From: Verrucomicrobia subdivision 6 bacterium
Lineage (GTDB): Bacteria > Verrucomicrobiota > Verrucomicrobiia > Methylacidiphilales > Verrucolacustridaceae
DNA length: 44,318 nt
Assembly: GCA_945874125.1 (NCBI GenBank)
Contig: CAMCFB010000006.1
Location: 1-44,318 of the forward strand
Reading direction: 5' to 3'
Shown piece by piece: positions 17,387 to 24,900 of the stretch; within the stretch, counting starts at the first letter, position 1; the number at the start of each line of letters is the position of its first letter. The translations under genes were made by a program, and so were the position numbers. The notes beneath the pieces were generated by a model. The model was not told the DNA's origin. It did no database searches and saw only the letters and a list, made by a program, of their open reading frames with translations.

Positions 17387-17415
17387 TTTACCTCATAGGA
17401 CAGTGCATTTAAGAT
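17387..17415 (+). promoter_or_regulatory. Candidate sigma-70-type promoter of the GntR/LacI regulator gene
   Basis: TTTACC (17387-17392) and TAAGAT (17410-17415) are separated by exactly 17 bases, each matching four of six consensus positions. Only six bases lie between the -10 box and the ATG at 17422, so the transcript would begin at or next to the start codon and lack a leader. No Shine-Dalgarno is visible in front of this ATG, in agreement with that reading. Confidence 0.45.
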
Positions 17416-17421
17416 AGTTTC

Positions 17422-18579
17422 ATGCTCAATCCATCGAGTAAATCCCTTCATCGTGGCCGAGCTCGTTCGAAGTATCTTTATCGGCAAATCTCTGATCATC
17501 TTCGCCAGGATATCAAGGAACTCAAATACCCACCCCTTTCGCGCGTTCCTTCGATGGATGATTTGGCTATTCGCTATAAAGTTAATAAGATCACTGTTCG
17601 TAAAGCGCTGACTGAACTTCGGGCGGAAGGTCTGCTTTACAGTGTTCCGGCGCAGGGAACGTTTGTCTCTGATCCTACCGCCATTCCACCTCGTCGGGTA
17701 AAATCGCAACTCCTCAGCGTGGGACTGCTTGGGCACGTCTTGATGAAGACCGGTTTTGGTCCTTACCATTTGGAGATTATTTCGGGTATTCAGGCGGAGT
17801 TGAGCCGAAATAGCGCCTCCTTGGTGATCCTGCCTGCAGGCGATATTTATCAGCAGGGGGAGTACCTAGCTCTTGTTCGGCAGGCTCATTTGGATGCGGT
17901 GATCTATCTTGGGCAAATTCCTCACCAGATTTTGGGTCACTTGATTCGGCAGGGTCCTCCCGCAGTGATTGCGGATATGCCCTCACAGCTGATCAATGCG
18001 GACACAGTCTACTTTGATAATCGGGCAGGGGCGGAAGCGGCCGCGACCCATTTGGCTGAGCTGGGGCATCGGCATATTGCTATTTTGACAGGTCCGGCCG
18101 ACCAGGTGGTCAGTGTCGAGCGGGAAGAGGGTGCCTTAGCGGTTTGGGCAGCCCGAGGAATCCCTCCCACCGCGATACGAAAGTTACACGGAGATTTTAC
18201 CCGGGATTCGGGACGGAAAGCGGGCGAGCAGTTATTGAAAGCGGGGTCTATGCCCTCCGCCATCTTTGCCCTGAACGACGAGATGGCCATCGGGCTGATG
18301 GAGGCATTCCGGGCCGATGGCAGATACCGTGTGCCCCAAGATATTTCCATCCTCGGCTTCGACGACATTTTTTGGGCGAATAGCTGTGTGCCCGCATTAA
18401 CCTCTGTGCGATTGGACAAAGGGCTTTTGGGTAGGATGACCGTTCAAAGGATTTTAGATCGCATCCAGGAGCCCTCCTTGGCTTCGAGTTCAACTAAAGT
18501 TGAACCCCAGCTCGTTTTGAGGAACTCGACCGCACAAGGTCCGGCGGGCGCAGCAGGGCCTGATGTCATCACCTCGTAG
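17422..18579 (+). CDS. Chimeric transcription regulator: GntR-type winged helix plus LacI-type sugar-binding domain
   Basis: A 385-residue repressor-like protein. Residues about 17-90 form a GntR-type winged helix (YLYRQISDHLRQDI, VPSMDDLAIRYKVNKITVRKAL, the wing VPAQGTFV). Residues about 98-370 form a periplasmic-binding-protein-like effector domain of the LacI/GalR type (VGLLGHVL, VYFDNRAGAEAAATHLAELGHRHIAIL, AIFALNDEMAIGLMEAF, ISILGFDDIFWANSCVPALTSVR). The same domain combination is found in AraR-type regulators. It lies between the phosphorylase and GH1 genes and most likely senses a glucose or glucan-derived sugar for this locus. A well-spaced promoter lies directly upstream, so it can be transcribed apart from the phosphorylase gene. 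Confidence 0.9.
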   Translation: MLNPSSKSLHRGRARSKYLYRQISDHLRQDIKELKYPPLSRVPSMDDLAIRYKVNKITVRKALTELRAEGLLYSVPAQGTFVSDPTAIPPRRVKSQLLSVGLLGHVLMKTGFGPYHLEIISGIQAELSRNSASLVILPAGDIYQQGEYLALVRQAHLDAVIYLGQIPHQILGHLIRQGPPAVIADMPSQLINADTVYFDNRAGAEAAATHLAELGHRHIAILTGPADQVVSVEREEGALAVWAARGIPPTAIRKLHGDFTRDSGRKAGEQLLKAGSMPSAIFALNDEMAIGLMEAFRADGRYRVPQDISILGFDDIFWANSCVPALTSVRLDKGLLGRMTVQRILDRIQEPSLASSSTKVEPQLVLRNSTAQGPAGAAGPDVITS

Positions 18580-18629
18580 TTAGGGCTTGAACTGCTTTTC
18601 TGGCGGAGCCGAGAAGGCAGAGTGATTCT

Positions 18630-19985
18630 ATGAATAGCTTTCCAAAAGACTTTTTGTGGGGCACAGCGACCTCGGCTTATCAGATCGAGGGCGCGTATAA
18701 GAAAGACGGCCGTGGGGCTTCCGTATGGGATCGTTTCTGTGAAACGAAGGGGAAAGTCTGGGAAGGACATACTGGGAAGGTGGCCTGCGACCATTATCAC
18801 CGATTTCGCGAGGATATCGGCATCATGCGAGATCTGGGCCTTCAGGCGTACCGCTTTTCCATCTCCTGGACACGGATTCTTCCTAGTGGCCGTGGGAAAG
18901 TGAATGCCAAAGGATTGGAGTTTTACGATCGGCTGACCAACGAGCTTCTGCAGGCCGGAATCCGACCCTTCTGCACCTTGTTCCACTGGGATTATCCAAC
19001 CAAGCTGTACGACAAAGGGGGGTGGCTGAATGAGGAAAGCCCGAAATGGTTTTCCGATTTCACGCTGAAAGTGGCGGAACGGTTGGGTGATCGGATCGTC
19101 GACTGGATGACGCTGAACGAGCCTCAGGTGTTTGTTGGGCTGGGACACGGAACCGGTGAACATGCCCCCGGGGATAAGCTTCCCATCGCCAAGCAACTCA
19201 AGATAGTCCGGAACGTTCAGTTGGCGCACGGACTGGGAGTACAGGCCCTACGGGCTGGGTGCGCCAAGAGGGGCAGAATTGGATGGGCTCCGGTGGGAGT
19301 GGTGTTTTATCCGGCGACGGATTCTCCAGGAGATATCGAAGCGGCCAGAAAATGGACTTATGGGTGTGGCAACAATCATATGTTCAGTAACACCCTTTGG
19401 AGTGATCCTGTGGTGCTAGGTCGGGTAGCTCCGGAGGCCGAGAAGGCATTTGGTAAGGCTTTGCCGAAATATTCCGATGCGGATCTGCACACTATGGCCC
19501 AGCGAATGGATTTTTATGGGGTGAACATTTATCAGGGCACCCCTGTAACAGAGGGCCCGAAGGGGAAGGGGAAAGTTATTCGTTTCCCGGATGGGAATCC
19601 GCGAACTGCTTTTGTTTGGAATGTGACGCCGGAAAGCCTCTACTGGGGGCCGAAGTTTCTGCATGAGCGGTATAAACTGCCCCTTTACATCACCGAGAAC
19701 GGTCTGAGCAATATCGATTGGGTTTCGACTGATGGGAAGGTGCACGACCCTCAAAGGATCGACTTTTTGGGGAGATATTTGGGCGAATTGAAGCGGGTGG
19801 TAAACGATGGGGTGCCCGTGAAGGGCTATTTCCAGTGGTCGCTATTGGATAATTTCGAGTGGGCCGAGGGGTACAAGCAGAGATTTGGTCTGGTTCACGT
19901 GGATTACGGGACACAGAAGCGGACGCTGAAGGACTCGTGCGACTGGTACAGGAACGTTATTCGAACCCAAGGGGACATGATTTAG
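18630..19985 (+). CDS. GH1 family beta-glucosidase
   Basis: A 451-residue retaining beta-glucosidase of family GH1, cytoplasmic (no signal peptide). The N-terminal signature FLWGTATSAYQIEGA, the acid/base Glu in MTLNEPQVFV (about residue 167) and the nucleophile Glu in LYITENGL (about 354) are present. So are SFSISW-like FRFSISWTR and the aglycone-side end QWSLLDNFEWAEGY. Length is normal. It starts 50 bases after the regulator and is the last plus-strand gene of the sugar cluster. In context it would release glucose from imported short beta-glucosides. Confidence 0.95.
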   Translation: MNSFPKDFLWGTATSAYQIEGAYKKDGRGASVWDRFCETKGKVWEGHTGKVACDHYHRFREDIGIMRDLGLQAYRFSISWTRILPSGRGKVNAKGLEFYDRLTNELLQAGIRPFCTLFHWDYPTKLYDKGGWLNEESPKWFSDFTLKVAERLGDRIVDWMTLNEPQVFVGLGHGTGEHAPGDKLPIAKQLKIVRNVQLAHGLGVQALRAGCAKRGRIGWAPVGVVFYPATDSPGDIEAARKWTYGCGNNHMFSNTLWSDPVVLGRVAPEAEKAFGKALPKYSDADLHTMAQRMDFYGVNIYQGTPVTEGPKGKGKVIRFPDGNPRTAFVWNVTPESLYWGPKFLHERYKLPLYITENGLSNIDWVSTDGKVHDPQRIDFLGRYLGELKRVVNDGVPVKGYFQWSLLDNFEWAEGYKQRFGLVHVDYGTQKRTLKDSCDWYRNVIRTQGDMI

Positions 19986-19988
19986 GTA

Positions 19989-20053
19989 GGTAGGGACGAT
20001 TGTCTCAATCGTCCGTGATTGATCTTGGACGGGTAAGGGGACCCGTCCGTACC
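19989..20053. repeat. 65-bp palindromic element with 10-bp terminal inverted repeats
   Basis: The element begins GGTAGGGACG and ends CGTCCGTACC; the ends are inverted copies with one mismatch. Inside are two hairpins. The first (19994-20014) has a perfect 9-bp stem GGACGATTG/CAATCGTCC with a 3-base loop. The second (20027-20048) has an 8-bp stem GGACGGGT/ACCCGTCC with a 6-base loop. It starts four bases after the GH1 stop. The design resembles REP or MITE-type dispersed repeats; only one copy is in the window. It may also help end GH1 transcription, although no T-run follows on the plus strand. Confidence 0.6.
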
Positions 20054-20066
20054 AAATAATTGAGAC

Positions 20067-20101
20067 AAAAAAAGACCCGAGGGGGATTGCCCCTCGGGTC
20101 T
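20067..20101 (-). terminator. Rho-independent terminator of the PEP-CTERM gene
   Basis: A perfect 12-bp GC-rich stem, AGACCCGAGGGG (20073-20084) paired with CCCCTCGGGTCT (20090-20101), with a 5-base loop. On the minus strand the stem is followed by a run of seven T (20073 down to 20067). It lies about 30 bases beyond the stop of the PEP-CTERM gene. The plus-strand side has A residues after the stem, so it is a poorer terminator in that direction. Confidence 0.9.
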
Positions 20102-20131
20102 AAAAACAAACCGACGATTCGCTAAAGATTC

Positions 20132-20851
20132 TTAGCTACGGCGGCGAAGACGTGAAGCAAGCAGGCCAGCCAATCCTAGCCCTAGGAGTGAGGCTGAGGT
20201 CGGCTCTGGGACATTGCTGACGGTAACGTTGTCAATCAGAACACCCGCACCGCCGCCATAATCCACATCACTCACTACAATGCCCCACTGGAGATTTGCA
20301 CCGACTGCCCCTAAATCAGCAAAGGTCATTTTAGCAGAACCGTGCAACCAATCGCCACTAGCGGCCAAATTAAAAACGTTAGTAGCCCAAGTTTCCCAGG
20401 TTGGACTTAGGAGCTTCACGAACCCATAAGCTTGTGCATTTGATCCAACAGGATTATCGCGAAGATAATCGAAGTCGAATTGAATAACTCCTGGTGAAAT
20501 ATCTTGAGCCGTTAATCCTACTTTGGTGACGAGAAGACTAACTGCTACTTGGTTGCCAGGTTGCCAATCTGGTGCATAGCCATAGTCGGGATATACTTTT
20601 CCGCTAAACGCACTACCTCCAGCTCCACCTTCCACGATGGCATTAGGCCCGAAGGTGGTACCAGGATAGTAGCCATTAATGTATGTACCAGATGAGGTGA
20701 ACACCTCTTTGTTCATTTCCCAAGGCGAGCTAAGAGTTGTGGCACCTGAGGATCCGCGCGCTTCAAAGTTATCGGCAAAGAATGTTACCGAGTGGGACTG
20801 ATTTGCGAGAAGCGCAATACCAGCAAGCATCAAACTTAATACTTTTTTCAT
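20132..20851 (-). CDS. PEP-CTERM exported protein with beta-sandwich (CBM-like) body
   Basis: A 239-residue exported protein. The signal peptide is MKKVLSLMLAGIALLANQSHS. The body (FFADNFEARG, FDFDYLRDNPVGSNAQAYGFVKL, GVLIDNVTVSNV) looks like a jelly-roll or CBM-type fold of the kind seen in choice-of-anchor proteins. The C-terminus has the sorting tail VPEPTSASLLGLGLAG followed by RLRRRS, which is cut by exosortase/archaeosortase-type enzymes; none is encoded in the window. The ATG at 20851 follows AAAGGAA, so the 16 extra upstream codons of the frame are not used. Neighbouring beta-glucan enzymes suggest a carbohydrate-binding role, but this is not proved by any residue seen here. Confidence 0.87.
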   Translation of the reverse strand: MKKVLSLMLAGIALLANQSHSVTFFADNFEARGSSGATTLSSPWEMNKEVFTSSGTYINGYYPGTTFGPNAIVEGGAGGSAFSGKVYPDYGYAPDWQPGNQVAVSLLVTKVGLTAQDISPGVIQFDFDYLRDNPVGSNAQAYGFVKLLSPTWETWATNVFNLAASGDWLHGSAKMTFADLGAVGANLQWGIVVSDVDYGGGAGVLIDNVTVSNVPEPTSASLLGLGLAGLLASRLRRRS

Positions 20852-20904
20852 TTTATGATTCCTTTCGTGGTTTGTTTTCTTTTTGGTGACTATCGCCACC
20901 TAGT

Positions 20905-20935
20905 ACTATACTGATACAGTTTGCCTAAAAGTCAA
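20905..20935 (-). promoter_or_regulatory. Candidate promoter of the PEP-CTERM gene
   Basis: On the minus strand TTGACT (20935-20930) and TATAGT (20910-20905) are separated by 19 bases, slightly longer than ideal. The -10 region contains AGTATAGTACT, an inverted AGTA/TACT pair that also occurs, with a wider gap, over the -10 region of the GH16 gene. The leader to the ATG at 20851 is about 45 bases and holds a good AAAGGAA ribosome site. Confidence 0.4.
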
Positions 20936-20979
20936 ATAAAATATTTGCTTGTGATGGGATAATACAATAGGATCAACCT

Positions 20980-21693
20980 ATGTATAAAAATAACTCTAAA
21001 TCAACCTTTTCAATCGCATTTACTCTTGTGGAACTCCTTGTTGTTATAAGCATTATAGGTCTTTTAGCTGGGTTGGCAGTGCCAGCGATCAATGGAGGCC
21101 TCAAATCGGCTAAGGCTGGGGCTTGTCTGTCGAATCTGCACCAAATCGGTGTAGCCACTATGGCCTATGCGGCAGATAACTCGTTTAAACTACCGGATGC
21201 GGATGGGGAGGGGGGAACATGGCCGGTGAAGTTAGCCACCTTTATTTCAACGGGTACCCAGAGTAAAAAAAGTATCTTTGTTTGCCCGGGATGTACAAAA
21301 CCGGTGCAAGAGGGGTCCGCTACTACGGTAGCCGTCACCTACGGGGTCCATAATGGTTTGATGCCCAAAGGAGGAACGGCCAGTAATATTTCCTCGGTGG
21401 CTCGTCCCGAGGAGGTAATTCTGGCGGGGGATGTGTGCCAAGACCCCGGGAACAAAGGATGGTCCCCATACTGCATTGAGCAACCCGCTGTGTTTACCTC
21501 CCAGTCAGGAGGAAGAGGGGGTGCGGCTGCGATGGAGACATCCATCAGTGCGGCAACCGATGCGGATACAGGAAACAACCAGTGGTTAAGATATCGCCAC
21601 AGCGGAAAGGTCAACGTGGTCATGGTAGACGGTCACGCGGAGGCGATTGCGAAAGGGTCCGTTAAAAATAAGCACGTGATTTTTGGGCAGTAG
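20980..21693 (+). CDS. Type II secretion-like pseudopilin with H-X9-DG motif
   Basis: A 237-residue protein with a class III (prepilin) signal: a short basic leader, then AFTLVELLVVISIIGLLAGLAVPA at about 13-36. The residue before the Phe is Ala where prepilin peptidases usually need Gly. The C-terminal domain is beta-rich and ends with RHSGKVNVVMVDGHAEA, which fits the H-X9-DG motif of the prepilin-type families expanded in Verrucomicrobiota and Planctomycetota. Several Cys occur (VCPGCTKP, DVCQDPG, YCIEQP). The ATG at 20980 is preceded by AGGA at seven bases, and TACAAT at 20963-20968 may be its -10 box. It stands alone, without secretion or pilus genes. Its role beside glycan-active exported proteins is unknown. 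Confidence 0.85.
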   Translation: MYKNNSKSTFSIAFTLVELLVVISIIGLLAGLAVPAINGGLKSAKAGACLSNLHQIGVATMAYAADNSFKLPDADGEGGTWPVKLATFISTGTQSKKSIFVCPGCTKPVQEGSATTVAVTYGVHNGLMPKGGTASNISSVARPEEVILAGDVCQDPGNKGWSPYCIEQPAVFTSQSGGRGGAAAMETSISAATDADTGNNQWLRYRHSGKVNVVMVDGHAEAIAKGSVKNKHVIFGQ

Positions 21694-21710
21694 GGGGGGG
21701 GTGGGGAGGC

Positions 21711-21757
21711 TAGGGATTCAGGGATAAAGGAGCTAAGGGATTAAGGAGTTAAGGGGG
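21711..21757. repeat. Degenerate AGGGATTAAGGA-type low-complexity repeat
   Basis: A purine-rich stretch made of variants of TAGGGATTCAGGGATAAAGG and AAGGGATTAAGGAGTTAAGG. A similar stretch occurs at 28884-28930. It lies in the convergent gap between the pseudopilin and GH16 genes and has no open coding frame. Confidence 0.55.
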
Positions 21758-21764
21758 TTCGAAA

Positions 21765-21804
21765 GTGCGAAGGTGCGAAGGTGTGAAGGTGTGAAGGTGT
21801 GAAG
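21765..21804. repeat. Five tandem 8-bp units GTGYGAAG
   Basis: Units at 21765, 21773, 21781, 21789 and 21797 read GTGCGAAG twice and then GTGTGAAG three times. They are exactly 8 bp apart with no spacer, so this is a simple tandem array and not CRISPR. An isolated partial unit (TGTGAAGG) recurs near 21889. Confidence 0.85.
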
Positions 21805-21827
21805 GTAGTATTGAAACCCTCGTGCGA

Positions 21828-21859
21828 GCCTTAGCAGATCCCGCAGTTGCGGGATGAGG
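21828..21859. repeat. Hairpin repeat, copy 1 of 2
   Basis: A 32-bp unit GCCTTAGC-R-GATCCCGCA-K-TTGCGGGATGAGG. Its centre is a perfect 8-bp stem ATCCCGCA/TGCGGGAT (21838-21855) with a 2-base loop. It matches copy 2 at 30 of 32 positions; both differences are single bases, and one is in the loop. Confidence 0.8.
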
Positions 21860-21915
21860 GGATTTATCACGCCACGGTCGCCAAGGATGTGAAGGTTAAT
21901 AAAAAATGCGTGGCG

Positions 21916-21947
21916 GCCTTAGCGGATCCCGCATTTGCGGGATGAGG
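21916..21947. repeat. Hairpin repeat, copy 2 of 2
   Basis: Second copy of the 32-bp unit, 88 bp after the first, with its stem at 21926-21943. It lies three bases beyond the GH16 stop codon. On the minus strand a T-rich stretch (TTTTTTATT) follows about 18 bases after the stem. It could therefore weakly end GH16 transcription, but the distance is too long for a standard terminator. Confidence 0.75.
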
Positions 21948-21950
21948 TGA

Positions 21951-24900
21951 TTAATTCCCGGTGACTTGGAGTCGGATGAACGCTTTTGGTTCAGTTGTGG
22001 TGATGGTGACGATCTTGCGGGTGTAACCAGATGCCGCACCCGTTGTAGTTGTGATGACGGAGCCAGCTTGGGGAGTCCAGCTGGTGAGATTCGTGGACAG
22101 TTCAGTCACGATACTGATGGTGGCATCGTCTCGGATATCGAAGGTGTAGGTGAGGGTACTCCCTGACCGCGTGATCGTGGCAGGACTTGTGCCGAGGCGA
22201 GGGAGGGCACCGTTGAAGGCGTACTGGATCCCTTCTTTTATTCCGTCACCGTTGGCGTCGGCGTTAAATGCGGTAGAGGTGGAGTAACCCAGTCCAGAGA
22301 GGTACTGCTGATAGGAGGTGAGGGTGGCTTGGGTGCCGTTGGCAGAAGAGGCGCTGGTGCCGCCTGAATTTACCGCACGGACGCGGGCATAGTAGGTGGT
22401 TCCAGGGGAGAGGCCGGTAACCGCTTGGGAAGTACCGCTGATCGTTTGGTCTTGGGTCACGTAACTAGCAAAAGAGGAGGAAGCTGAAACATCAAGCTTG
22501 TAGCTGGTGGCTCCGCTGACAGCGCCCCAGTTCACCGTGAAACCGGTGGAGGTCACAGAGGCGAAGGCGGGTGCAGCGGGTGTGGCGGGTGCAGTAACGG
22601 TTGCCGAGGCGGCCTGGTAGACGCGAACGTAGTCAACCTCATAAGTCGCCGAATTAAGAGCGGAGTCGATACTGCCACCAACGTAAGCGCCGCCCATGGC
22701 TAGATTGAGGATGAGGAAAAACTCTTTTTGGAAGGCGGCGGCATCCGCGGTTGGCGGAGTCAGAGTTGCTTTATCCACCCCATCCACGCTGAAAACCAGG
22801 TTGTTGGCGGTCCAGACAACTGCGTAGGTGTGGAAAGCGCTGGAGGGATTGACGACGGCAGAGCGGGGAGCCTCAACTGGATTGCCGCCATGGCGGGTGG
22901 CCGAGTGTATGGCGTGACCGATGGTGTTGGCGTCGCTGGTTGCCACCCCATTGAAACCACCCCGCCACTCCATCACGTCGATTTCCCCACAAGCCGGCCA
23001 ACCTGCAGACGAAATATTGTTGCCCAAAAGCCAGGCGGCAGGCCACGGACCCACTCCTGTGGGAAGTTTGGCACGAAACTCGATCTTGCCGTACTGGAAT
23101 GAGCGCAATCCTTGGGATTTGATTCGAGCCGATGTCCAGCTTGGTCCCGATTTTACGGCCTGAATGATAAGGTTGCCGCTATCGACCCGAAGATTTGCAC
23201 TATCTGAGGTGTAAGTTTGCTGTTCATTGTTGCCCCAACCATCGTTATTTGGACCGCGACCCGTCTCTGCCACCCAGTTACCAGAATTCAGGGTTGTCCC
23301 GTCAAACTCGTCCGACCAGACCAGATTGTAGGTGTTGCTTCCGACCGTTGCGGTGGGGCTGATAGTTCCAAAACCGATGGAAAGATCATCCAGATAAACT
23401 GCACCATTGCCTGAGGAAGAGGTTTGCACGAATTCGCTGACAAGCTGAACTTTAGCTGTTCCTACGGGGACGGTTCCATTCACGGTTAGAGGAACCCAAT
23501 TATTGGCGCTAAAGTTAGCCGAGGTTAAGGTGGTGACTGACCGCCCGATTTCGATATTTCCCTGATCCATATACTTAAAGCCATAATTGAATGTGCTTCC
23601 GGAGGTGAGCGGATCGATGGAGAAAACTTTGGCCATTCCTCGGGCATGAATTGTGGCGCCCACGGTAAGAGAGGGGGTCGTGTTTACAGAAAACTCTTGG
23701 TAAACAGCGCCTGTTTGACTTGTGCCCTGCCAAACATCACCAATGTAGTAATTCTGACCGTAAACTTTCATCACCTTCGTTCCGGCAAATGCCGAACTGA
23801 CAGCCGTAACATCTTCTTCCTTGGTTGATTGATTGTAGATCTTTGTCCCATTCGAAATGATATTCTTACTCACTCCCTCTGCTGGAACCTGAATCCATGA
23901 AGTAGGTGCAGAGCCTGGGCCAACGTCAGTGGAGTCCGACTCAAAACTTCCGTTCGTCAGGGAGAAGGGAGTAGCCCCGAACGATAAGTTGATCGAGTCG
24001 ATTTGAATTACATTACTGTTATCTAGGTCAAATTCAAAATCGGTCGCTTGAATGACTAATCGGTAGTAGGGGGCTGATGTGTCAAAGTTGGAGCTTCTCA
24101 CTCCCGTGGAGCCAAGAGTTCCTCCGGCTTGCGTGAAAGAAGAGCCTCCCTCTGGGACAAGAATCACAACTCGATCATTAATGCCGTCCGGTTTGAAGTA
24201 ATCCTCAATTCCGCCAGTTGTGCCGGCTGTCGTTTCGTCCGTCCAATTTCCTAGCTGGATGCCTCCAGTTACGGATAGGGCGTTGTTAAGCGACTCCAGC
24301 CGAACTTGAACCTTGTTTTGGGTCAAGCCACCAAAGACGCCCGAAGCCTTGAGACCTACCAAAAGAGTGCTGGTGCCCAGATTCAGAGTTCCCGGGGAGG
24401 CAAAAGTTTTCGATAGGGAATAAGACCATGGATAAGTGTCTCCAGAGGAATCTATATTGACCTGCAGGGCACCAGCCGAAACGCTTGAGGTGCTTGAGCC
24501 CAGCAAACCCGCTGTTGATGCATCGGGAACCCATCCGAGTTGGCTTACTGTTTCCGAGCCATTGAAGGAATCAGATAGGTTTACGGGGGTGGTGGTAAGA
24601 TTTACAACGAAGGATTGATCGGAGTTTTCTTTGTCATTGTTGCTGATGGTGAGTGTTCCAGAGAGATCGGTGAGGGAGGACGGGGAAGTTGTGATGGAGA
24701 AACTGGCACTGGCTCCAGGTGCAATGGTCAAAGGTGTGGTGACGCCAGCTAGAGCAAAGGACGAGCCTGACATAGTCACGGAACTGATCGTGAGGTCCTG
24801 ACCGCCGTTATTTTCGACCTTCAGTTGGTAAACGTTAGGCTGACCCACGATGGGAGAAATTAGGGTTTTGGAGGCATTATTGCTCGGTTGGAGAATTTCG

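Noticed and set aside
21765-21804. Possible CRISPR-like array
   Set aside because: Units are 8 bp and contiguous, with no spacers and no cas genes nearby.
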